A DNA stretch of 10,726 nucleotides from JAQVUB01 sp033809415 (GTDB lineage Bacteria; Verrucomicrobiota; Lentisphaeria; Oligosphaerales; Oligosphaeraceae), in NCBI GenBank assembly GCA_033809415.1, contig JAPXLT010000157.1:1-10726 (forward strand). The letters are read 5' to 3'. The notes under the pieces were generated by a model, which was not told where the DNA came from, made no database searches, and saw only the letters and a list, made by a program, of their open reading frames with translations. A program made the translations under genes and the position numbers. Below are positions 1 to 6,962 of the stretch, piece by piece. The first letter of the stretch is position 1, and every line of letters begins with the position of its first letter.

Positions 1-1032
1 GCCGGCAAGCGCTTTGATTACTGCATCCTGGATGAGTCCCAGGCAATCAAGAATGCCGACAGTGCGACTGCCAAGGCGGTGCGCACAATTCGTGCAGATC
101 ACCGCTTGGCGATGACCGGAACTCCAGTCGAAAACCGGCTCGCAGAACTGTTTTCGCAATTGGAATTTTTGAATCCCGGCCTGTTTGGGGAGAGTTTTCT
201 GCGGCAGTTCAGTGGCGGGCAATTGATCTTGAGTGCGGAACAAAGCGCACGCCTGCAAAAGGCCGTGCGTCCTTTTTTGCTGCGGCGTACAAAAGAAGCG
301 GTTGCCAGTGAATTGCCGCCAAAGCGTGAGCAGGTGATATTCTGCGAGTTGGAAGGCGAACAACGCGCCAGCTATGATGAACTGAAAGAGTACTACCGCC
401 AGCAACAGCAGCAGAAGGAAAAAGAAGGCGGTGCCCAGAAACTCGAGGCGTTGACCGCATTGCTTCGCCTGCGTCAGGCGGCTTGCCACCCGGGGCTGCT
501 GAACGAACAGCGCTGCAATGAAATTTCCGCCAAACAGGAATTTCTGCTGGAAAGACTCGATGAACTCGCCCAAGCCGGACAAAAAGCCCTGGTTTTTTCG
601 CAGTTCAGCCGGTTTTTGCGTTTGCTGCAACCGGGTTTGCAACAGCTCGGCTTGCGTTACTGCTATCTGGACGGAGCGACTACAAACCGCGCAGAACTGG
701 TTCAGCAGTTTCAAGAAGACGCCGATATTCCGGTTTTTCTGATCAGTCTGAAAGCTGGCGGTGTGGGACTGAATCTGACTGCCGCTGAATATGTCTTCAT
801 CCTTGATCCCTGGTGGAACCCTGCCGCCGAAGCACAAGCGGTTGACCGGGCCTATCGCATTGGCCAGACTAAACCGGTCTTTGCATACCGCCTGATCGCC
901 CGCAATACCGTCGAGGAAAAAGTCATGCAACTACAGCAGAATAAACGTCGGCTGGCAGAGACTGTTCTCGCAGCCGCTCCACAACAAGGCCTGGCACTGA
1001 CCCCGCAAGACATAGCATATTTACTTGAATAG
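1..1032 (+). CDS. SNF2-family DEAD/DEAH-box helicase, C-terminal part (5' truncated)
   Basis: The reading frame is open from base 1, so only the last 343 residues are present; the N-terminal half, including Walker A, lies outside the window. Visible SNF2 motifs in order: motif II as LDESQAIKN (fragment residues 10-18), motif III as MTGTPVENR (about 38-46) followed by the usual LFSQLEFLNPG, the start of the second RecA lobe at KALVFSQFSRFL (about 195-206), motif V as LKAGGVGLNL (about 250-259) and motif VI as DRAYRIGQT (about 282-290). The family uses ATP hydrolysis to translocate on double-stranded DNA and remodel protein-DNA complexes; the role of bacterial SNF2 proteins is mostly undefined. 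Motif II reads DESQ, a common SNF2 variation on DEAH. A GTG at 79 is only an internal codon. The gene converges with the glycosidase operon and shows no link to it. Confidence 0.95.
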   Translation, partial: AGKRFDYCILDESQAIKNADSATAKAVRTIRADHRLAMTGTPVENRLAELFSQLEFLNPGLFGESFLRQFSGGQLILSAEQSARLQKAVRPFLLRRTKEAVASELPPKREQVIFCELEGEQRASYDELKEYYRQQQQQKEKEGGAQKLEALTALLRLRQAACHPGLLNEQRCNEISAKQEFLLERLDELAQAGQKALVFSQFSRFLRLLQPGLQQLGLRYCYLDGATTNRAELVQQFQEDADIPVFLISLKAGGVGLNLTAAEYVFILDPWWNPAAEAQAVDRAYRIGQTKPVFAYRLIARNTVEEKVMQLQQNKRRLAETVLAAAPQQGLALTPQDIAYLLE

Positions 1033-1067
1033 GGTGCAGGGTGCGCAATACGGTTCGGACAGGTCGG

Positions 1068-1106
1068 ACAGCCATTTCCATCCGCTGTTTATCTGCTGTT
1101 TTTTTT
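1068..1106 (+). terminator. Weak candidate terminator after the SNF2 gene
   Basis: In the 79-bp gap between the convergent genes, ACAGC at 1068-1072 can pair with GCTGT at 1084-1088 or with a second GCTGT at 1095-1099 that runs into eight Ts (1099-1106). The stem is only 5 bp and the loop long, so this is a weak intrinsic terminator candidate for plus-strand transcripts. The same gap holds a short tandem direct repeat, TCGGACAG at 1055-1062 and 1064-1071. I see no better hairpin for the opposing operon. Confidence 0.22.
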
Positions 1107-1111
1107 CGTGG

Positions 1112-3076
1112 TTAAGCCCCAGGCAAACTGACATATTGTTCCAGAGCAGAACTGCTGCCTTCGGCAAAGGTGAGCGATCCATGCATTGGAGCGATTTGCA
1201 CATTTTTCCCGCCGAACTGCTGTGGACGGATACCCATGATCGAGGCAAAATAATGATAAAGGACATGGGAACTCCAAGCATGACAGTCTGAACGCGGATT
1301 ATTGAATTCTTCCGGCAGCGTTTTGAGTCCTTTTTGATCCATGCCATACCACTTCTGCAAGCGCTGGAAAAACAAATCCGGCTCTCTGTGTAGATAACAG
1401 GCTTCCAAATAATAAAAGGAAAAATATATGCTTGTCTGAGGCAAATTTGTTGCCTGCTTCAACGCTTTCAGCAAAGCAGGTTGCGGTTTCGACAACAGCG
1501 CCAGTATCTGTGCATGTTCTGAAAAATAGCGGTGTTCGAGATCGTTGGCAATCAGGGAACGTTTTTCGTCATAAAAACAACGCCAGATGGCTTCTTGAAT
1601 TACATCTGCCATGGCCTGGTTTTGCTCTGCATGCGTAGAAGAACCATAGTGTTTTTCCAGAGCGGCGCACTGTTGCAGAGCCAATACCGCCATATAATTC
1701 AGACTGGAATTCGTGCCCCCCTCACCACCTTTGGGTACGCCATGTTCCCATTCCGGCACCCAATCAATGAAATTCCAGCCAGGCAAATACAGCAAATCGT
1801 CCCGCAGATGTTTGCGCAGATAGCCAATAATACCCCGGGCTACCGGCAGCATTTCCCGCACTAGGTCAGAATCATCCTGCCAAAGCGCAAAATCATGCAG
1901 CATCATCAGAAACACTAGATTGAACGAGGGTATCTGCTGATCGACGCGAGCTGGATAACGTGCCAGCAGCATTCCCTCGTGCTGGCGCGATTGCGCCAGA
2001 AGCCGAAGGCATTTTCGAGCCAGACGGATATCCCTTGTACAGACATAGCTTGACAAGGCCTCGAGACGTGCGTCTCCCACATACATCATCTGCTCATAAT
2101 ACGGGCAATCCATATAGGTGTCATGCGAGCAGCATTCCAGTGTGCGCCAAGCCTGTTCCAGCAGAATATTCAGAGCCGGTTCAGAACAATCCGCGTGCCA
2201 CTCACGCTGATACGGATAGCCTGCCGCATAAAACCGGGCTTCCTGCAGTTCGACTCCGTCAAACTCAAATTCGAGAATCCTGCCTGCCTGCCAGTAGTAA
2301 TCGCGCCAGCGGCAATTTGATCCACTCACTTGCAGGAGATTGCCATGCGAGACCAGGAATTTTCCGTCGCGCCGCCCTTTTTCTCCTTTAAGATTATGTG
2401 GATTGAGCTGATCTGCCTCATAGAAGCATTCACTCCAGCGCCAGCGCACAGTTCCCTCGCCGCGAAACACAAATTCACTCCAGACGCAGACATAATCATC
2501 GAAGATAAAACGGTTGCCTTCCCGGTGGAAGCGCTGTTCCAGCTGGCGACGTTGCAACGGCAGCACCGGCGGCAGCAAATTACGCACATCGACAAAAAAG
2601 TTAACCGGGTGCCACTCCCCAGCCTGGCCGCTTAATATCCCCCAGGGATATTGACGCAATTCGAAGCGCGGATAGACGCCCCAGTCCGGCCAGGGCTTTT
2701 GGAAGCTGAAACCGCTTTCCTGCTGCCATTCCCAACTGCCCGGCAAGGGATTTTTTTCTTCGAAATAAAAGCCGTGCTGCACGGAAGTTTGTCCATGGGC
2801 AGTCATCTCGGAGCCAAAACAAAGCACTCTGGCGCAAAGACAGTATTCTCCTGCTGGTAATTCCCGATGACATTCCTGAAAATACCATTCGGTCGGGCAA
2901 CCTCGTTCCGGCCCGTCTGCCAGCCATTCTCCATTGAGAAAAAGCTGGCAGCGTTCATCGGCACTGAAACGAAAATGCAGTTGCAAAGGAGTATTCAGCC
3001 GGAAACGCTTCCGGTAAACAACAATATAGGGTGCTTGCAAAGCCACATTCGGCTGCATCCATAGTCTTTTATTCAT
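1112..3076 (-). CDS. GH78-like alpha-L-rhamnosidase family protein (cytoplasmic)
   Basis: This 654-residue protein has no signal peptide, so it probably acts in the cytoplasm on imported oligosaccharides. Residues about 15-100 form a jelly-roll accessory domain like the N-terminal domains of bacterial rhamnosidases (YRKRFRL, then FSADERCQLFLNGEWLADGP). From about 295 it follows the (alpha/alpha)6-barrel GH78 pattern. MDCPYYEQMMYVGDARLE (322-339) holds D323, E328 and D335, whose 5- and 7-residue spacing matches the acidic cluster described in GH78 enzymes, E328 being the likely general acid. FIDWVPEW is at 436-443. LPEEF (587-591) precedes SDCHAWSSHVLYHYF (596-610), which is the region of the family's catalytic base, so E589 or E590 is the candidate. 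The start is supported by AGGA 8 nt before the ATG. It is the last operon gene, 74 bp after the secreted protein. Rhamnose specificity is not proven; the family includes other six-hairpin glycosidases. Confidence 0.85.
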   Translation of the reverse strand: MNKRLWMQPNVALQAPYIVVYRKRFRLNTPLQLHFRFSADERCQLFLNGEWLADGPERGCPTEWYFQECHRELPAGEYCLCARVLCFGSEMTAHGQTSVQHGFYFEEKNPLPGSWEWQQESGFSFQKPWPDWGVYPRFELRQYPWGILSGQAGEWHPVNFFVDVRNLLPPVLPLQRRQLEQRFHREGNRFIFDDYVCVWSEFVFRGEGTVRWRWSECFYEADQLNPHNLKGEKGRRDGKFLVSHGNLLQVSGSNCRWRDYYWQAGRILEFEFDGVELQEARFYAAGYPYQREWHADCSEPALNILLEQAWRTLECCSHDTYMDCPYYEQMMYVGDARLEALSSYVCTRDIRLARKCLRLLAQSRQHEGMLLARYPARVDQQIPSFNLVFLMMLHDFALWQDDSDLVREMLPVARGIIGYLRKHLRDDLLYLPGWNFIDWVPEWEHGVPKGGEGGTNSSLNYMAVLALQQCAALEKHYGSSTHAEQNQAMADVIQEAIWRCFYDEKRSLIANDLEHRYFSEHAQILALLSKPQPALLKALKQATNLPQTSIYFSFYYLEACYLHREPDLFFQRLQKWYGMDQKGLKTLPEEFNNPRSDCHAWSSHVLYHYFASIMGIRPQQFGGKNVQIAPMHGSLTFAEGSSSALEQYVSLPGA

Positions 3077-3122
3077 TATGCAAATCCTATTGATAATTCT
3101 GAATCAAAATCTGCTTTTCCCA

Positions 3123-3150
3123 TCGGATTTTCCGAATGCAAGCCGGAAAA
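3123..3150 (-). promoter_or_regulatory. Intercistronic pair of alternative hairpins
   Basis: Directly after the stop codon of the 959-residue gene, minus-strand RNA can form a perfect 7-bp stem, TTTTCCG with CGGAAAA (plus-strand 3128-3134 and 3144-3150, 9-nt loop). The second arm can instead join a 5-bp stem, TCGGA with TCCGA and a 3-nt loop (3123-3127 and 3131-3135). The two structures exclude each other. No T-run follows, so this is not a classic terminator. It could be a processing, stability or attenuation element that sets the level of the downstream GH78-like gene, or it could be chance. Only the pairing is seen; function is inference. Confidence 0.3.
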
Positions 3151-6030
3151 CTATTTCAATCTTTTTTCCGGCAGCTCAACCTTTTTTTTCCAGGCGCCTG
3201 CGCCATACGGGGCAATCACTGCAACGGGTTGATAGACACCATTGACAGTTTTGCACCCTTGCCAGGATTCATCCGAAAGAATCGTAATTTTGCCGCCATC
3301 AGGCATTGTAATTAATATATCTGCAAGAAAACCACAAGGCAGGTGTCCTGAATCTGCTACTGCTACCGTCAAATCATTTTCACCTATTCGCAAAAATGGG
3401 AGCAGGTCGAATTCCCGGAGCCTATTCCAAGTGTGATGGCTGCCTACCTCCTGACCATTCAATGACAATATGGCACTGTCATCTGCCGCAATCCATATCC
3501 TGGCTTCTTTTGGCAGCTGTGGCAATGAAAACGTTTTTTTCAGCCAAACATCAGACCCTTGGGACTGAGCCATTTCCCTTTCCCAAATCCAAGATGCATT
3601 TCCTTCGTAAGACTGAAAATTAAGACGTCGCTTAATCGCATCATAATAAGGATTTGTTGAAAATTCCTTGACTGGCAATGCCCGCAAAGCTTTCGGCAAT
3701 TCAGCTTCTGCATACAAATGTGCGGTAAAAGGCTCAAGTTCATCCCGCAAAATGCCTTTTTCAAGAGAAATGACACGGTCTTCTTGTATGACCGCCAACT
3801 CTCTGGCACGGAAAAAATCCCGGATCACCAAAGTCTGCTTTTTCGTGCTGCCATTCAATACCAGCATATACTTGTTTCCTTGAAAATTCCACGCCTGACA
3901 GATGAAGTCTTCCCCTGATATTTCAGGAGAGGCAATTTTTTCAGCGTTGATTAGCAAGCCGGACACATCATTTATTTCCTTGCAAACTGAGAGCAAATGA
4001 TCAACAAACTGCGGATTGACCACGTTTCCAAGACCGTAATAAGACAAGCCATTGGAGCCATGGATTAACGCATCATAAGCCATGAATCGGGATTCCTCCC
4101 AGGTCGGATATCCGATAGTCGGATTTCCACCGCTTCCGCGCATCGTTTGCCAGCTGGTGCCCTGCAACACCATGATCACGGCTCTGGTGCCATCCGTCGC
4201 CGACATAATATTGCGTGTGTATTTTCCTACAGCCGTCGGGTATTTGTCTTCTATTGAAGAATGCGGGCTGGGATATGGAATCGGATAAATGTCAACACCA
4301 TTGATATCGGCAGCAAGACAATAGGGGCGGGCATCCTCAATCCTGCTCAAAGGTGCGGAATTTATCCATACCGGATGATAGGGATCATGCCGACGCAAAA
4401 TCTCATAGGAGGCCTGCAAATCTTTCAAGTTGGCACCAGTCCAGAGTGGCTCATCTGCCAGAAAAAATGCAAACAGGGCGGGGTGTTCAAGAACTTTTGC
4501 AGTCAGCAGTTCTTTTGTACGCTTTTTCCAGCCTTCCAGATCACCATCTTCACAATGGCGTATGCCAAAGACAACCTTGATGCCTAAAGACAAGGCCTGC
4601 TCCAATAGCGGCAAGGCAAAAGCCTCTCTGCCTGGACGACCCACATAGACATTCATCCCATTGGTTGCAGCATATTCCAAGCAATCATCATTGCCGCCTA
4701 CAGCCCAGAACACCACCGGTAAAAACGGCTTGCCATTGATATAAAAATTCCTCTCTGGACCAATAATCACTTCATTTTTTGCCGGTGGTAATTTCGAAAT
4801 TTCCAATTGCTGCTGTGAAACAACCCGTTGATCTTTATCCAGAAAAGTGGCTTTCAGCAAATAAACACCTTCTGGCAAATCGGTTGCAGGAATGCGAAAA
4901 TGCATTTCACTGGTCAGTAAATGTGCGAGCCTTTGCCCCGTTGATGTCTCAAAATGTAATTCAATGTCGGTGACGTTCGCTGCTGTTTCGAATTTTCCTG
5001 CAAGAAATTCGCAAGGAAAGCTTGAATATATGGATTGCCGATACGCCGGTGAAGTAAGGATGATTTTATTCTTTTCATTTGGCGTGACCTGATATTTCTC
5101 CAAGGCCAAGTCTTTGAATTTAACCGCACCTTCACTGTTGACGTAAAAATGCAGGTCGATGGAAGATGCTTTTCGCATACGATTGTCAATCTTCAGCGTG
5201 CGCTTTTGTGGAGTGGAATTCCACACATCCTCCCATGGCATTCGGACAATTTCCCCCGATGAAAAATGCAATTCTATGCGGTAATTGTGGAAACCGGTAA
5301 GCAACCCGGATTCCCCCAATCCTTGCACACTATAGCTTAGCTTGATCAATTCCCCTTTGTCAATTGGAATCTTTGCCAAGACAGCTCCTGGAGCATGCCG
5401 GGCAAAAGCCGTTATTGCCAAAACACCCTCTTTCCCGTCGTTCAAGGGATAACTTCCTCCGAAAAGACGCCATACGCCTCCCAATCCGTCCGGCAGATTT
5501 TCCGGAATAACAACCTGAAGGACGGGATGTTTGATTTCGATTTCCGCGCCTGTTTTTTTATTCTGCAAGTTAATTGCAAAGGTAAGAGTGTCAGAGGCTT
5601 CCTCCGGCATCCAGAATATTTGCTGTTTGCGAACCCATTCCGGTTTTACTGTTTGCCATTGCCAATTGTCACTGCAAAGTGGCTGTCGCTTGCCTTCCGT
5701 CGTCAGCATACTTCCTTCGATACGAATTCGAGCATTCGAAGATTGCAGGCTGCGCAACTCATATTTTAGTTGATAATGTACCCCAGTTTGTAAGCCGGAA
5801 ATTCTTTGTGCCAAAAAAGCAGCGGAGTCACTTTCAGAGCGCAACAGAACTGCACCATCAGCAGCTCGAACCCCCTTGCCACTCCATCCAGCGGGTACCG
5901 AATCCATGTCTGTTGTGGAAAAATCAGCATTATGCAGCAGATTTTCAGATCGAAGAGGTTGACTGGTCAGTATGATCAGTAAAAGGCTCAACAGGGATAT
6001 GATCAATTTTTTACGTTCTATTTTTGTCAT
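3151..6030 (-). CDS. Secreted multidomain TIM-barrel glycosidase-like protein
   Basis: This 959-residue protein begins with a signal peptide (basic ERKK, hydrophobic about 9-22, likely cut after LRS at 28). Residues about 29-175 resemble a carbohydrate-binding beta-sandwich (ENLLHNADFS opening), about 183-315 look like a second beta-sandwich and about 322-412 an Ig-like strand domain. The TIM-barrel starts near 428 (FYINGKPFLPVVFWAVGG), with FFLADEPLW at 522-530; E527 sits where clan GH-A enzymes carry the acid/base. VDIYPIPYP is at 579-587 and VIMVLQGTSW at 618-627. About 810-930 form a rhamnosidase-type jelly roll (WIAADDSAILSLNGQEVG). At the expected second catalytic strand I see Gln, not a clear Glu, so the mechanism and GH family are unassigned. 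The ATG overlaps the previous stop (ATGA) and has a strong SD in the upstream gene, which implies translational coupling. It could act as a glycan-binding protein rather than an enzyme. Confidence 0.8.
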   Translation of the reverse strand: MTKIERKKLIISLLSLLLIILTSQPLRSENLLHNADFSTTDMDSVPAGWSGKGVRAADGAVLLRSESDSAAFLAQRISGLQTGVHYQLKYELRSLQSSNARIRIEGSMLTTEGKRQPLCSDNWQWQTVKPEWVRKQQIFWMPEEASDTLTFAINLQNKKTGAEIEIKHPVLQVVIPENLPDGLGGVWRLFGGSYPLNDGKEGVLAITAFARHAPGAVLAKIPIDKGELIKLSYSVQGLGESGLLTGFHNYRIELHFSSGEIVRMPWEDVWNSTPQKRTLKIDNRMRKASSIDLHFYVNSEGAVKFKDLALEKYQVTPNEKNKIILTSPAYRQSIYSSFPCEFLAGKFETAANVTDIELHFETSTGQRLAHLLTSEMHFRIPATDLPEGVYLLKATFLDKDQRVVSQQQLEISKLPPAKNEVIIGPERNFYINGKPFLPVVFWAVGGNDDCLEYAATNGMNVYVGRPGREAFALPLLEQALSLGIKVVFGIRHCEDGDLEGWKKRTKELLTAKVLEHPALFAFFLADEPLWTGANLKDLQASYEILRRHDPYHPVWINSAPLSRIEDARPYCLAADINGVDIYPIPYPSPHSSIEDKYPTAVGKYTRNIMSATDGTRAVIMVLQGTSWQTMRGSGGNPTIGYPTWEESRFMAYDALIHGSNGLSYYGLGNVVNPQFVDHLLSVCKEINDVSGLLINAEKIASPEISGEDFICQAWNFQGNKYMLVLNGSTKKQTLVIRDFFRARELAVIQEDRVISLEKGILRDELEPFTAHLYAEAELPKALRALPVKEFSTNPYYDAIKRRLNFQSYEGNASWIWEREMAQSQGSDVWLKKTFSLPQLPKEARIWIAADDSAILSLNGQEVGSHHTWNRLREFDLLPFLRIGENDLTVAVADSGHLPCGFLADILITMPDGGKITILSDESWQGCKTVNGVYQPVAVIAPYGAGAWKKKVELPEKRLK

Positions 6031-6815
6031 CGGCTATTCCTCCCCCATGCATCGGTAATTCTTGCGCTCCAAGCTCCATCCAGAATTTTGCCTTCTCCAT
6101 AAAGGTTTTGGACCCACCCATTTCCACTTCCGGAAACATTAAGGGTTTGGACATGACCATCGCACCACAATGATAAAGCATCTTTGCCATGTGCCTGATA
6201 CGGCAGCGGTTGCCCGGCATTATTATAATAAAAGCAGAAAATCCGTCCCAAGGGTGTTGCCAGTCCCCCGTTATACCAGTTGGACTGCACTGCTTCCACA
6301 ACATTGATGGTGAATGCCGGCTTTTTCAGCTTGGTACTCAGCATGGTGTCGCATTTTGTCGCCACACTGGTATTGTAATTGGAACCTAATACCCACAGAT
6401 TATACCCATAGTCGGCATAAGTCCATCCGGAATCAACACACATCGGATATGTGGATTTCAGAATACTGTTGTCCAGCAATGCGGCATTCGCCAGATTTTG
6501 ACGACTGGGGCATACATACAATTTACTGCTTGGGGTATAACCCAAATGGCACAAGATTCCCGGCCAACATCTGGATGTCCATCCTGAGCCGAAATGTCCC
6601 GGTGGATAATAATCGTCATAATCGCTCAGATACAGGGAGAAGCCAAGTGAAATCTGTCGCATATTACTGCTGCAGGAAGCCAATTTCGCTTTTTCACGGG
6701 CTTTTTGCAAGGCCGGCAGCAGCATACTCGCGAGAATCGCAATGATGGCGATCACGACCAGAAGCTCGATCAAGGTAAAAAGTCCAACACCGCTCCATCT
6801 GTTTTTTCTGTCCAT
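6027..6815 (-). CDS. Prepilin-like protein with type IV N-terminal signal and H-X9-DG domain
   Basis: This 262-residue protein has a short basic leader and then FTLIELLVVIAIIAILASML (13-32), the class III prepilin signal and hydrophobic helix, with E17 at the +5 position of the mature protein. An amphipathic segment with ALQKAREKAK (35-44) follows. Near the C-terminus H209 and D219-G220 fit the H-X9-DG motif of the prepilin processing-associated domain that is abundant in Lentisphaerota and Planctomycetes. The residue before the predicted cut is Leu12, with Gly11 one place further back, which departs from the usual Gly. It has eight cysteines (48, 83, 89, 102, 126, 155, 194, 218), so disulfides outside the membrane are possible. 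The ATG is preceded by AAGGAGA (plus-strand 6822-6828), spaced 6 nt. It is the first operon gene and overlaps the next by ATGA. Its role, presumably in an envelope assembly or type II-like secretion apparatus, is not known. Confidence 0.88.
   Translation of the reverse strand: MDRKNRWSGVGLFTLIELLVVIAIIAILASMLLPALQKAREKAKLASCSSNMRQISLGFSLYLSDYDDYYPPGHFGSGWTSRCWPGILCHLGYTPSSKLYVCPSRQNLANAALLDNSILKSTYPMCVDSGWTYADYGYNLWVLGSNYNTSVATKCDTMLSTKLKKPAFTINVVEAVQSNWYNGGLATPLGRIFCFYYNNAGQPLPYQAHGKDALSLWCDGHVQTLNVSGSGNGWVQNLYGEGKILDGAWSARITDAWGRNSR
6039..6046 (-). promoter_or_regulatory. Strong Shine-Dalgarno for the secreted glycosidase-like gene
   Basis: GGGGGAGG on the minus strand ends 8 nt before the ATG at 6030 and lies wholly inside the last codons of the prepilin-like gene. 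Together with the ATGA stop/start overlap it supports the chosen start and argues that the two proteins are translated from one transcript. Confidence 0.75.
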
Positions 6816-6909
6816 TAGAGATCTCCTTGTCTTTGTTTCTCTATTAAATTTATATATAGTCTAAAAAATGCATTTATTATTTAATGTAGCCTTCTTTTAT
6901 AAGAAAACC

Positions 6910-6953
6910 TTGATGTTTCTGCCAAAATATAGTATATTACCGACAAAATGGAG
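6910..6953 (+). promoter_or_regulatory. Putative sigma70-type promoter and RBS of the AraC-family gene
   Basis: TTGATG (6910-6915), a 17-bp spacer and TATATT (6933-6938) resemble a housekeeping promoter, with transcription expected to begin near 6944-6946. GGAG at 6950-6953 lies 9 nt before the ATG at 6963. The rest of the divergent region (6816-6909) is very AT-rich and holds a 10-bp palindrome (AAATGCATTT) and a TTCTT/AAGAA inverted repeat (6892-6905). For the opposing operon I see AT-rich -10-like boxes but no good -35, which would suit an activator-dependent promoter (inference). Confidence 0.5.
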
Positions 6954-6962
6954 TTTTCTGTT

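Noticed and set aside
1025..1291. Overlapping short frames on both strands at the SNF2/GH78 convergent junction
   Set aside because: They overlap the ends of real genes and have neither a recognisable domain nor an RBS.
1960..2391. 143-codon plus-strand open frame opposite the GH78-like gene
   Set aside because: It lies wholly antisense to a gene with clear family motifs, has no plausible RBS and encodes a low-complexity product.
6314..6745. 143-codon plus-strand open frame opposite the prepilin-like gene
   Set aside because: Antisense to a well-supported gene; its sequence is only the complement of the conserved prepilin region.
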